A DNA stretch of 31,222 nucleotides from PALSA-555 sp035468285 (GCA_035468285.1 DATISY010000072.1:1-31222); one strand, 5' to 3'; positions 15,383 through 23,140 are shown, counted from the first letter of the stretch. Numbers and translations are program-made. The notes: a model not told the origin generated them from the sequence alone.

Positions 15383-16009
15383 TCAGAAGCGACGGAGCAG
15401 GGAGACGACCTTCCCGAAGATCGTCACCTCTTCGGGTTCGAAGACCAGGTCCTCCATCCCCGGGTTGGAGGGGCGAAGGACGACCTTGCCGCGTCGCCGA
15501 AGCAACGTCTTCACCGTGGCCTCCTCGCCCGGAATGCCCGCGACGACGATCTCGCCCGCCTCAGCCGTCGGCTGCTGCCGGACGACCACGTAGTCGCCGT
15601 CGAGGATGCCCGACTCGATCATCGACTCCCCACGCACCCGGAGCATGAACAGCTCGCCCGCGCCGGTGAAGTCTTCGGGCATCGGGACCGTGTCCTCGAT
15701 GTTCTCGTGCGCGAGCACGCCCGTGCCGGCGGCGACTTCACCCACGAGCGGCACGTGACGAACGGGCCGGCGCTCCAGCGCCGCCCCCGAGCTCGACTCG
15801 AAATGCAGCTCGAGGGCCCGCGGCTTCGTCGGGTCCCGAACGAGGTATCCCTTGTCCTGCAGCGCGGCGAGGTGGGCATGGACCGTCGAGCTCGACGACA
15901 GCCCGACCGCCTCGCCGATCTCCCGGACGCTGGGCGGATAGCCCCGCTCCCTGACCTCCTGGTCGATGAACTCGAGGACCTGACGCTGGCGGGGAGTGAG
16001 ATCGCTCAT
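15383..16009 (-). CDS. lexA: LexA repressor
   Basis: 208 residues. The N-terminal winged helix (PRQRQVLEFIDQEVRERGYPPSVREIGEAVGLSSSSTVHAHLAALQDKGYL) binds SOS boxes. The C-terminal S24 peptidase domain has the self-cleavage Ala94-Gly95 and the catalytic pair Ser129 (RGESM) and Lys167 (TVKTLL). RecA filaments stimulate cleavage and derepression. The gene is divergent from a LysM-protein gene over an array of four SOS-box-like sequences, so it is autoregulated. A -10 TACCGT six bases before the ATG implies a leaderless mRNA. Confidence 0.98.
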   Translation of the reverse strand: MSDLTPRQRQVLEFIDQEVRERGYPPSVREIGEAVGLSSSSTVHAHLAALQDKGYLVRDPTKPRALELHFESSSGAALERRPVRHVPLVGEVAAGTGVLAHENIEDTVPMPEDFTGAGELFMLRVRGESMIESGILDGDYVVVRQQPTAEAGEIVVAGIPGEEATVKTLLRRRGKVVLRPSNPGMEDLVFEPEEVTIFGKVVSLLRRF

Positions 16010-16015
16010 GGCGGA

Positions 16016-16044
16016 ACGGTAACACGAGCATGCGTTCGGGGCAA
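16016..16044 (-). promoter_or_regulatory. lexA promoter with SOS box in the spacer
   Basis: On the minus strand: -35 TTGCCC (16044-16039), a 17-base spacer and -10 TACCGT (16021-16016). The spacer contains a one-mismatch SOS box, CGAGCATGCGTTCG (16025-16038). Transcription would start at about 16009, the A of the lexA ATG. The layout copies the recA promoter. Confidence 0.7.
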
Positions 16045-16055
16045 ACACTCGTTCG
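16042..16055. promoter_or_regulatory. Degenerate SOS box (CAAACACTCGTTCG)
   Basis: One mismatch to CGAAC-N4-GTTCG. Its centre is 17 bases from the lexA-proximal box. Confidence 0.5.
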
Positions 16056-16064
16056 TTTTCCGCC

Positions 16065-16111
16065 TTGACTCCGAACGAACGTTCGTGCTTGACTACGAAC
16101 AAGCGTTCGTC
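16065..16111 (+). promoter_or_regulatory. Tandem TTGACT + SOS-box units upstream of the LysM gene
   Basis: Two perfect SOS boxes, CGAACGAACGTTCG (16072-16085) and CGAACAAGCGTTCG (16096-16109). Each is preceded, after one base, by TTGACT (16065-16070 and 16089-16094). The two units are 24 bases apart and match at about 19 of 23 positions, as if duplicated. TTGACT is a good -35, but no clear TANNNT lies 17 bases on, so the exact plus-strand start is unresolved. Confidence 0.75.
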
Positions 16112-16196
16112 CTGTCCACGGTCCCGGATCGGACGCCCGTGAGCGTCACACCCCCGTGTTCTGCTCATCCCGATGACCACCAACCCAGGAAGAGGT

Positions 16197-16589
16197 ATGG
16201 CCGCCGTCACGACCATCACCGGCATCAACGCCCGGGCGTTCCCCATGACTCGCCCGGAGCCATTGCGTGTAGCCACCCAACGCAAGAGCCGGACGTCCCC
16301 CGCGACCTTCCGACGCCGTCGCATCGCCCTCGCGGTGCTCGCGCTCGGGGTCGTGGTCGTGACGGGGCAGGCGGGCGCCGCGCTCGGGAGCTCAACCCTC
16401 GCCGCTCCCGAGCGCCGCCCCAGCCTCGCCGCTGCCCGCACGGTCGTCGTCCGCCCCGGCGACACCCTCTGGGGAATCGCCCACCGCGTCGCCCCCAACG
16501 AGGACCCCCGGCCCATCGTCGACGCCTTGACCGCGGCCAACGGATCGGGCCCACTCACGCCGGGCGAGATTCTCCAGCTGCGGTCGTGA
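16197..16589 (+). CDS. LysM-domain membrane protein, likely SOS-induced cell-division suppressor (YneA/Rv2719c-like)
   Basis: 130 residues from ATG 16197, chosen because AGGA lies six bases upstream; an in-frame ATG at 16173 is the alternative. A basic N-terminus leads to one membrane segment or uncleaved signal (residues 43-64), then one LysM domain (82-129: VVVRPGDTLWGIAHRVAP...LTPGEILQLRS) that would contact peptidoglycan outside the cell. Known neighbours fit exactly: Bacillus yneA and mycobacterial Rv2719c are LysM-type division inhibitors divergent from lexA, and Rv2719c precedes nrdR as here. Two perfect SOS boxes lie upstream. Division arrest during SOS is inferred from family and context. 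Confidence 0.85.
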   Translation: MAAVTTITGINARAFPMTRPEPLRVATQRKSRTSPATFRRRRIALAVLALGVVVVTGQAGAALGSSTLAAPERRPSLAAARTVVVRPGDTLWGIAHRVAPNEDPRPIVDALTAANGSGPLTPGEILQLRS

Positions 16590-16628
16590 GCCCACGCGGG
16601 CTCCGGCACGCCTCGTCCTCGGCAGGAT

Positions 16629-16634
16629 TACCGT
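16629..16634 (+). promoter_or_regulatory. -10 element (TACCGT) for leaderless nrdR
   Basis: TACCGT ends six bases before GTG 16641. nrdR thus appears to have its own promoter in the 51-base gap after the LysM gene. Confidence 0.5.
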
Positions 16635-16640
16635 GATCAG

Positions 16641-17123
16641 GTGCGCTGCCCGTTCTGCCTGGCCGATGACGACAAGGTCGTCGATTCCCGGTCCGCCGAC
16701 GACGGAGCCGCGGTCCGCCGCCGCCGTGAGTGCCTCGCGTGCGGGCGCCGGTTCACCACCCAGGAACGGGTCGTCGAGCTCCCGCTCATGGTCGTCAAGC
16801 GATCTGGGGAACGGGAGCCGTTCGAGCGCTCGAAGCTCCTCGGCGGGATCGAGCGTGCGGTCGCCGGCAGCCCGATCCGGCCGGAGGCCGTCGAGGCCCT
16901 CGCCGCCGAGATCGAGGAAGAGGCCCGGGCCGGCGGCGCCGAGGTGCAGAGCGAGCGGCTGGGACTGGGCGTCCTCGAGCGCCTCCAGGTACTCGACCCT
17001 GTCTCCTATCTCCGCTTCGCGTCCGTGTACCAGGGGTTCGAGTCGGCGGCGGACTTCGAACGAGCCGTGATCGCCCTCCGCAAGACCACCAAGCCCAAAC
17101 GGGGAACCGGCCGCTCCGGCTGA
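16641..17123 (+). CDS. nrdR: Transcriptional repressor NrdR
   Basis: 160 residues. An N-terminal zinc ribbon (RCPFC...CLACGRRFTT: CPFC and CLAC supply four cysteines) is followed by an ATP-cone (VVKRSGEREPFERSKLLGGIERAV...). NrdR senses ATP/dATP and represses ribonucleotide reductase genes by binding pairs of 16-bp NrdR boxes. Such a pair lies just downstream, before nrdJ. GTG start; the C-terminal tail KTTKPKRGTGRSG is basic and variable. Confidence 0.97.
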   Translation: MRCPFCLADDDKVVDSRSADDGAAVRRRRECLACGRRFTTQERVVELPLMVVKRSGEREPFERSKLLGGIERAVAGSPIRPEAVEALAAEIEEEARAGGAEVQSERLGLGVLERLQVLDPVSYLRFASVYQGFESAADFERAVIALRKTTKPKRGTGRSG

Positions 17124-17150
17124 GCTCGCAGATTTTTCCTGTCACTCCTG

Positions 17151-17179
17151 TTGACTCGCCTTACTTCCAGTGGTGTAAT
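17151..17179 (+). promoter_or_regulatory. nrdJ promoter (TTGACT-N17-TGTAAT)
   Basis: Near-consensus vegetative promoter: -35 TTGACT at 17151-17156, 17-base spacer, -10 TGTAAT at 17174-17179. The start would be near 17186, giving a leader of about 95 bases. It lies in a local AT-richer patch. Confidence 0.75.
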
Positions 17180-17181
17180 TC

Positions 17182-17228
17182 ACCCCGCATCTCGTGTCGC
17201 TAGTAGCATCGACCACAACATCTTGTGG
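17182..17228 (+). promoter_or_regulatory. Tandem NrdR boxes upstream of nrdJ
   Basis: Box 2, CCACAACATCTTGTGG (17213-17228), has perfect 6-bp arms and matches about 13 of 16 positions of the NrdR consensus as I recall it (ACACWATATYTWGTGT). Box 1, ACCCCGCATCTCGTGT (17182-17197), matches mainly in its right half. The boxes are 31 bp apart, the usual three-turn spacing. They cover the predicted start and the region just after it, a repressing position. Confidence 0.72.
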
Positions 17229-17264
17229 CGAGCGGGGCTCGAGACGGCCGAGCGGTCGGCCCGA

Positions 17265-17272
17265 GGGGGAGG
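17265..17272 (+). promoter_or_regulatory. Ribosome binding site of nrdJ (GGGGGAGG)
   Basis: Strong Shine-Dalgarno nine bases before ATG 17282. It fixes this start over an upstream in-frame alternative at 17225. Confidence 0.65.
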
Positions 17273-17281
17273 TCAAACCCA

Positions 17282-20200
17282 ATGACGATGGCGCCCGAGC
17301 AGATCGGTATCGGGATCCGCCGGTACTACACCCGTCCGGGCGCCCACCCGTACGACACGGTCGAGTGGGAACGCCGCGACGCCCGGATCCAGAACTACAA
17401 GGACGGCACCGACGCCTTCTTCCAGTCCGACGTCGAGTTCCCCGTCACCTGGTCCCAGAACGCCACCAACATCGTGGCGCAGAAGTACTTCCGCGGCACC
17501 CTCGGGACCCCCGAACGCGAGTCGTCCCTCAAGCAGGTCATCGACCGCGTCGTCGACACCATCACCGCCTGGGGCATGCGCGACGGGTACTTCGTCGACA
17601 ACCAGGAAGGCGCCGCGTTCCGCAACGAGCTCAAGTTCATCCTGTTGAACCAGCGTGCGGCGTTCAACAGCCCGGTCTGGTTCAACATCGGTGTCGAGGG
17701 CGTCCCCAACCAGGCGAGCGCCTGCTTCATCCTCGCGGTCGCAGACACGATGGACGGGATCCTCAACTGGTACCGCGAAGAGGGCGTCATCTTCAAAGGC
17801 GGATCAGGCTCCGGGATCAACCTGTCCGGCATCCGGTCCTCGGACGAGCAGCTCGCCGGTGGCGGCACCGCCAGCGGACCCGTCAGCTTCATGCGCGGCG
17901 CCGACGCATCCGCGGGCACCATCAAGTCAGGCGGCAAGACCCGCCGCGCCGCGAAGATGGTCATCCTCAACGCCGACCACCCCGACATCGAAGAGTTCAT
18001 CTGGTGCAAGGCCCGAGAGGAGCGCAAGGCGCGCGCTCTCCGCGACGCCGGCTTCGACATGGACCTCGACGGCGTCGACGCCTACTCGATCCAGTACCAG
18101 AACGCGAACAACTCGGTCCGCGTGACCGACGACTTCATGCGCGCCGTCGCCGCCGATGAAGACTGGCAGCTCAAGAAGGTCACCTCCGGCGAGGTCGCCA
18201 AGACCATCAAAGCCCGTGATCTGATGCGTCAGATCGCCCAAGCCGCCTGGGAGTGCGCCGACCCGGGCATGCAGTACGACACCACGATCAACCGCTGGCA
18301 CACCGCCCCCAACACCGGTCGGATCAACGCCAGCAACCCCTGCTTCCCGGCGAGCGAGTTCGTGTACACGGACCGAGGACTGGTGCGCTTCGGCGAGCTC
18401 GTCGAGCAGGTACAGGCGGGCGAGAGCTTCGGCATCTACACGCACGACATCACGAACCCGACGGCGCCTGCGCAGCGGCTCGAGGTGACCCGCCCCGAGG
18501 CCGTGATGCTCACCGGCGTGAACGAGATCGTGCGGCTCACCTTCTCCAACGGCATGCGGGTGCGGTGCACGCCGGGTCACGCCCTCTTCACCACGAACCG
18601 CGGCTACGTGGAGGCCTCGGAGCTCACGCCGGAGGATCGCGTCAAGGTGCTCGACCTCCCGGCTCCGGCCACGAGCGCGGACCGGCGGGTCCCGTCGGCG
18701 GCGCTCAACATCGACAGATCCCGCGACCGGCGGCGAGCAGTCGGCGTCCGCCTCCCCGAGAAGTGGAGCCCGGAGCTGGGGCACTACCTCGGCTGGCTCG
18801 TCGGCGACGGCTGCGTCACCGACGCGGCCGCGGTGACGGTGTACGGCGGCGCCGAGGAGCAGGAGCACGTGCTCCCTGAGCACCAGGCGCTGACGGCCGA
18901 AATGAACGGCGGGGTGATCGCGAAGCCGTCGCAGCAGGGCAACGGGACGGTACAGCTGCGGATGACGCGGCATGCCATCAGGGAGTTCCTCATAGCCCTC
19001 GGCGTCAGCGGCGATCGTGCCGCTGGCAAGACCGTCCCGACCTCGATCTACCAGGCGCCGACCGACGTGGTCGCGGCCTTCCTGCAGGGCCTGTTCGATG
19101 CCGACGGCTGCGTCCACGACAGCTCGCACTACCGCTACGTCGGGCTTGGGTCGGCCTCCGACGAGCTCCTGCGAGGCGTCCAGCGTCTCCTGACCGCGTT
19201 CGGGATCTTCTCCCACCTGTACCAGACGAGGCGGTCCGCAGCAGTCGCGTTCCGGTATCGGCGCAAGGACGGCACCGATGTCGAGTACGCCGCCGGGCCG
19301 ATGTTCGACCTGCGCATCTCGAGTCGGTCCATTGCTCGCTTTGCCGAGGCGATCGGGTTCTCGATCCCGTCAAAGTCGGCCGCGCTGGCTCGGTGCGTCG
19401 CCGAGCACCGGCGCTACGTCACCGACGAGGACGTCCGGCTCGTCGACCGCTGCGACGACGGGGTCGAGCTCACCTACAACCTGTGCGAGCCGCGGAACCA
19501 CAGCTACGTCGTCAACGGCATCGTGGTTCGCAACTGCTCCGAGTACATGCATCTCGACAACTCAGCATGCAACCTGGCGAGCATCAACCTCCTCAAGTAC
19601 CTCAACGACGACGACTCGTTCGACGCCGAGGGATTCGCGCACACCGTCGAGGTCGTGTTCACTGCGCAGGAGATCCTGGTCGGCAACGCTGACTACCCGA
19701 CCGAGAAGATCGCGGAGAACAGCCGCCGGTTCCGTCAGCTCGGTCTCGGCTACGCCAACCTGGGCGCGCTGCTCATGGCTCAAGGCGTTCCCTACGACTC
19801 CGACGCCGGCCGGGCCTGGACCTCAGCGATCACCGCCCTGATGACGGGCCATGCCTACGCGACCAGCGCCCGGACGGCGGGGCGGATGGGACCGTTCGCC
19901 GGCTATGCCGACAACGCCGGCGCCATGCTGAACGTGCTGCGGATGCACCGCGCCGAAGCCGCCAAGATCGACGAGGAACTCGTCCCACCGGAGCTGCTCA
20001 GCGCGGCGCAACGATCGTGGGATGAGGCGGTCGACGTCGGCGAGGCTCACGGCGTCCGCAACTCGCAGGCCTCCGTCCTCGCGCCGACGGGAACCATCGC
20101 ACTCATGATGGATTGCGACACGACCGGCATCGAGCCCGACCTGGCCTTGACGAAGGCGAAGAAGCTCGTGGGCGGCGGCACGATGCTGATTGTGAACCAC

Positions 20201-21256
20201 ACCGTCCCGCGCGCCCTCAAGAAGCTCGGCTACTCCCCCGACGAGGTCGACGCGATCATCCGCTACATCGACGAGCACAAGACGATCATCGGCAGCCCGG
20301 GGTTCAAGACCGAGCACCTCCCCGTCTTCGCCTGCTCCATGGGTGACAACACCATCCATTACATGGGCCACATCCGGATGATGGCGGCCGCGCAGCCATT
20401 CATCAGCGGGGCGATCTCCAAGACCGCGAACGTCCCCGAATCGTCGACGGTCGAGGAGATCGAGCAGCTCTACCTCGACGCCTGGCAGCTCGGGCTCAAG
20501 GCCGTCGCGCTCTACCGCGACAACTGCAAGGTTGCTCAGCCGCTCGCCACCCAGAAGAAGGCGGCGTCCCCGGCGGGCGAGGATGGCCTGACGCGCGAGG
20601 TGGAGCGGGTGGTCGAGACCGTCATCGTCCAGCGTCCTGTCCGCCAGAAGCTGCCACGGACCCGGACCTCGAAGACGTTCTCGTTCCGGGTGGCGGACTG
20701 CCACGGGTACGCCACCGTGGGTGAGTTCGAAGACGGACGGCCCGGCGAGGTCTTCCTGAAGGTCGCCAAGCAAGGCTCGACCTTGTCCGGGATCATGGAT
20801 GCCTTCGCGATCTCGGTCAGTCTCGGCCTGCAGTACGGCGTCCCACTGCGGGCGTTCGTCGAGAAGTTCACGAACATGCGCTTCGAGCCGGCCGGGATGA
20901 CCGACGACCCCGACATCCGCTTCGCGAGCAGCCTGGTCGACTACATCTTCCGACGCCTCGCGGTCGAGTACCTCACCCTCGAAGAGCGCACCGACCTCGG
21001 GATCTTCACGATCCACGAGCGCTCGCAACCGACCCTGCCCGGCGTGGACGAGGCCACCACCCCGACGCACTCGGGCGACGTGCTCCCACCAGAGGACCGG
21101 GCACCGTCGTCGAGCATGGCGCCACCCGACGTCCCGACGCTCCCCGCCGACCGCGAGGTCGAGGCGATGCTCTGCTACGTCTGCGGTGACATCATGCAGC
21201 GCGCCGGCTCCTGCTACGCGTGCCCGAGCTGTGGAGCGACGAGCGGCTGCTCCTGA
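17282..21256 (+). CDS. nrdJ: Adenosylcobalamin-dependent (class II) ribonucleoside-diphosphate reductase NrdJ, intein-containing precursor
   Basis: 1324-residue precursor, about 926 after splicing, normal for NrdJ. It reduces ribonucleotides to deoxyribonucleotides with a cobalamin-generated thiyl radical, so it needs no oxygen or partner subunit. Conserved pieces: redox Cys148 in SACFILAV; FKGGSGSGINLS; the radical site NP-C-SEYMHLDNSACNLASINL, split by the intein so that the thiyl cysteine is residue 752; QASVLAPTGTI; and a C-terminal zinc-ribbon-like tail (CYVCG...CYACPSCGATSGC) that includes the recharging cysteines. The gene follows nrdR and is preceded by a strong promoter and NrdR boxes. 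No cobalamin riboswitch was recognised. Confidence 0.96.
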   Translation: MTMAPEQIGIGIRRYYTRPGAHPYDTVEWERRDARIQNYKDGTDAFFQSDVEFPVTWSQNATNIVAQKYFRGTLGTPERESSLKQVIDRVVDTITAWGMRDGYFVDNQEGAAFRNELKFILLNQRAAFNSPVWFNIGVEGVPNQASACFILAVADTMDGILNWYREEGVIFKGGSGSGINLSGIRSSDEQLAGGGTASGPVSFMRGADASAGTIKSGGKTRRAAKMVILNADHPDIEEFIWCKAREERKARALRDAGFDMDLDGVDAYSIQYQNANNSVRVTDDFMRAVAADEDWQLKKVTSGEVAKTIKARDLMRQIAQAAWECADPGMQYDTTINRWHTAPNTGRINASNPCFPASEFVYTDRGLVRFGELVEQVQAGESFGIYTHDITNPTAPAQRLEVTRPEAVMLTGVNEIVRLTFSNGMRVRCTPGHALFTTNRGYVEASELTPEDRVKVLDLPAPATSADRRVPSAALNIDRSRDRRRAVGVRLPEKWSPELGHYLGWLVGDGCVTDAAAVTVYGGAEEQEHVLPEHQALTAEMNGGVIAKPSQQGNGTVQLRMTRHAIREFLIALGVSGDRAAGKTVPTSIYQAPTDVVAAFLQGLFDADGCVHDSSHYRYVGLGSASDELLRGVQRLLTAFGIFSHLYQTRRSAAVAFRYRRKDGTDVEYAAGPMFDLRISSRSIARFAEAIGFSIPSKSAALARCVAEHRRYVTDEDVRLVDRCDDGVELTYNLCEPRNHSYVVNGIVVRNCSEYMHLDNSACNLASINLLKYLNDDDSFDAEGFAHTVEVVFTAQEILVGNADYPTEKIAENSRRFRQLGLGYANLGALLMAQGVPYDSDAGRAWTSAITALMTGHAYATSARTAGRMGPFAGYADNAGAMLNVLRMHRAEAAKIDEELVPPELLSAAQRSWDEAVDVGEAHGVRNSQASVLAPTGTIALMMDCDTTGIEPDLALTKAKKLVGGGTMLIVNHTVPRALKKLGYSPDEVDAIIRYIDEHKTIIGSPGFKTEHLPVFACSMGDNTIHYMGHIRMMAAAQPFISGAISKTANVPESSTVEEIEQLYLDAWQLGLKAVALYRDNCKVAQPLATQKKAASPAGEDGLTREVERVVETVIVQRPVRQKLPRTRTSKTFSFRVADCHGYATVGEFEDGRPGEVFLKVAKQGSTLSGIMDAFAISVSLGLQYGVPLRAFVEKFTNMRFEPAGMTDDPDIRFASSLVDYIFRRLAVEYLTLEERTDLGIFTIHERSQPTLPGVDEATTPTHSGDVLPPEDRAPSSSMAPPDVPTLPADREVEAMLCYVCGDIMQRAGSCYACPSCGATSGCS
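18341..19534 (+). mobile_element. Intein with LAGLIDADG homing endonuclease inside nrdJ
   Basis: 398 residues (precursor 354-751) between N-extein ...NASNP and C-extein CSEYMH. Splicing blocks: Cys354 at the start (CFPASEFVYTDRGLVRFGEL, block A), Thr430-His433 (TPGH, block B), His740 in NHSYVVNGIVV (block F) and terminal Asn751. The penultimate residue is Arg750 instead of the usual His. The endonuclease domain has two LAGLIDADG motifs, LGWLVGDG (503-510) and LQGLFDADG (601-609), both with their acidic residues, so it may be active. The host gene's reading frame continues perfectly on both sides. Confidence 0.95.
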
Positions 21257-21278
21257 CCGGAAATTGGACTGTGGGAGC

Positions 21279-22124
21279 CTACGGCTCACGCTCGAGACCA
21301 CGGGCATGCGACATGATCCAGGCGCGTAGCGTTTCGAGAAAGTCGGTTCGGGCGCGGCGTTCCAGCCAGGGCATGTGTCCGCAGTGGCGGAAGCTCTTGT
21401 ACGCGAGCTGAGGCATCACTGATTGCAACGTCTCGAACGTCGCTTCTCCGGGATGAGGATCATCATCGCCGTGAAGCATCACCACCGGTGAGCTGATCGA
21501 CGTAAACGCCATCGGCTCGATGCCGTCCTCTTGCCGTCTGATGACGTCATGCCAGGTCTCGTCGTGGCCTTGTGTGTCGGGCAGAAGATCGGCCGTGCCG
21601 TCCTCGACAAGGTCGACGGACTGCGCTTGGTTAGAGATTCGGGCTCGCTCGTCGAGGAGGTGGCTCCGCTCATCAGCGGTGGCCGTCACGGCCCGCTCTG
21701 TGAGCGCGCGGATCCTGGCAACGTTCTCCGCACCCAACCGCTCCTTCATGGCTCGCTGGTAGCTCCTTCTCGCAGTGACGTCGTAGGTTCCGCAACCCAC
21801 AAGCGCCAGCGACGAGACGAGCTCCGGATGCTCGGCGGTGAAGCTCAGTGACAGCATCGCTCCCCAGGACCAGCCGACGATATGGGTTCGCCCAGGGAGC
21901 ACCTGCGCGAGATCATCGACGTGCTGCGCAACCGTGAGCGGCGTCTCGCCACTGTGCCGCTGCAGGGGTTCGAGAATATGGAAGTTCGGTGCGAGCGCGC
22001 GGGCAAGCGAGGCGACTGATCCGGGAGCACCAGGCCCCCCGTGCAGGACGGCCACGGTCACCCCACCGGTGCCGTACGCCCGGACCGAGATCTCGCGTGG
22101 CCGGTCGCTCGTCATCACAAGCAT
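21279..22124 (-). CDS. Alpha/beta hydrolase
   Basis: 281 residues. HGGPG (28-32) forms the oxyanion-hole strand turn, GWSWG carries nucleophile Ser86, the acid is in HGDDDPH (about Asp220-222) and the base is His250 in CGHMPW. The HGGPG motif and PLQRHSG/GWSWGAMLSLSFTAEHPE resemble prolyl aminopeptidase-like hydrolases, but the substrate cannot be assigned. Starts: ATG 22124, or a second ATG three codons later. It is convergent with nrdJ (22-base gap) and lies directly downstream of a decayed histidine-phosphatase fragment on the same strand. Confidence 0.85.
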   Translation of the reverse strand: MLVMTSDRPREISVRAYGTGGVTVAVLHGGPGAPGSVASLARALAPNFHILEPLQRHSGETPLTVAQHVDDLAQVLPGRTHIVGWSWGAMLSLSFTAEHPELVSSLALVGCGTYDVTARRSYQRAMKERLGAENVARIRALTERAVTATADERSHLLDERARISNQAQSVDLVEDGTADLLPDTQGHDETWHDVIRRQEDGIEPMAFTSISSPVVMLHGDDDPHPGEATFETLQSVMPQLAYKSFRHCGHMPWLERRARTDFLETLRAWIMSHARGLEREP

Positions 22125-22127
22125 CGT

Positions 22128-22380
22128 TCACCGTCGAACGGACATCATCAGCCCCTCATTCTTATGCCCGGCGGGACCGCCGGCCGCACTCTCCTCCAAA
22201 GCCTGACCCGCCTCGAGCGCCAGCCGCGGGGCTGACCAGGATGCGCATTCGAAGCTCGGGCAATTCGCCGAGAGGACGGCCCAAGGCTTGCTCGCGACCC
22301 TTCGCAGTGAGGGTGGGCAGCGATCCGTATGACGAACGATGCTTGGCTCCGCGAACTGACGTGGAGATAGGTGGTTCCAT
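22128..22380 (-). pseudogene. Decayed histidine phosphatase (SixA/phosphoglycerate-mutase-like) fragment
   Basis: The 329-base gap between two genes is not empty. On the minus strand one frame reads SIVRHTDRCPPSL, a possible RHx catalytic start. A second frame continues with LPTLTAKGREQALGRPLGELPELRMRILVS, the usual 'LTxxGREQAxxLGxxL...VLxSP' stretch. The first frame resumes with SAPRLALEAGQALEE, like 'SPAPRALETAxALAE'. Two compensating shifts would join them. No proper start exists and the C-terminal half is missing. Similarity is by eye, so this is moderately uncertain. Confidence 0.4.
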
Positions 22381-22453
22381 GCCGACAACCGGTCCGTGCT
22401 CAGTCGACGGCGACTATCGGCGGTGGCGGTGCGAACCGAACTCCTGACTATGA

Positions 22454-23128
22454 CTAGTCGATGAGGTCCGCGACGGGTAGCTCGAACAGATGCAGGTGCT
22501 CCAGGTATGGGGTCGGGTCGCAATCCCAGTTGCCGCTGATCATCTGGCTCCGGCTCCGCCGCCCGAACAAGGTCCGCAAGAGCTCGTAGTCGGTCGTGCG
22601 GAGCGTCGCGGCTGTCCGTCCCTCGCCGAGGTCGCGGTCGACCCGGTCCGTGATCACCCGGAGCGCAGGGGCGCCCGCGTCGCGAAAGCGGCCATCGAAG
22701 GCATCCAAGGCCCTTGCGAGCAAGTAGTCGATCTGTACAGCGTCCCGTTCACCGCGCTGGGCGAGCGCGGCCCGGACGTCCTGATAGTGGGTCCACGTGT
22801 CGAAGCCCACGAAGATCGTCCCCTGATCCCCCTGCTCCTGGAGCCACTGGTCCAGGTCAGGGCCCCGCCCTTCCCATTCGGCACAGACCGACGGAAGGTC
22901 ATCGTTCGCCCGGGCTGACACCTGCCGGGCCGTCCACTGCGGAGATCCAGCACCCTCCATCCGGCCGTCGAGGATGTCGCCACAGAGCCCGGTGACGTGC
23001 GCGTACGCGTCCTTCACGGTCCAGCCGGGGAGTGCGGGCACTGGTCGCTCGGACTCGTCGCGGGAGAGCCCGCCGCCGAACGCGATCATCTCGCCCCGGA
23101 TGGTCCGATAGAGCTCCTCGATGATCAC
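22454..23128 (-). CDS. Maleylpyruvate isomerase-family (mycothiol-dependent/DinB-like) protein
   Basis: 224 residues. The N-terminal four-helix-bundle domain has the family motif VPALPGWTVKDAYAHVTGL (candidate metal ligand His44), followed by ARANDDLPSVCAEWEGRGPDLDQWL and WTHYQDVRAAL, which may hold the further ligands. The group includes mycothiol-dependent maleylpyruvate isomerase and many uncharacterised actinobacterial proteins; the true substrate is unknown. GTG start at 23128. It appears monocistronic, as no neighbour overlaps it. Confidence 0.8.
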   Translation of the reverse strand: MIIEELYRTIRGEMIAFGGGLSRDESERPVPALPGWTVKDAYAHVTGLCGDILDGRMEGAGSPQWTARQVSARANDDLPSVCAEWEGRGPDLDQWLQEQGDQGTIFVGFDTWTHYQDVRAALAQRGERDAVQIDYLLARALDAFDGRFRDAGAPALRVITDRVDRDLGEGRTAATLRTTDYELLRTLFGRRSRSQMISGNWDCDPTPYLEHLHLFELPVADLID

Positions 23129-23134
23129 GCCGGC

Positions 23135-23140
23135 ATCGTA
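23135..23140 (-). promoter_or_regulatory. -10 element (TACGAT) for the leaderless maleylpyruvate isomerase-family gene
   Basis: TACGAT on the minus strand ends six bases before GTG 23128. Nothing else is visible in 23141-23338. Confidence 0.45.

Noticed and set aside
17105..17137. A terminator after nrdR ending in TTTTT (17133-17137)
   Set aside because: Only a weak 4-bp CCGG stem lies upstream and it is separated from the T-run by about 15 bases.
17124..17281. A cobalamin riboswitch upstream of nrdJ
   Set aside because: The leader after the predicted start is only about 95 bases, no B12-box-like sequence was recognised, and NrdR boxes already explain regulation.
22379..22447. A 22-codon plus-strand open frame starting at ATG 22379
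   Set aside because: No recognisable motif, no good ribosome site or -10, and it lies over the decayed phosphatase fragment.
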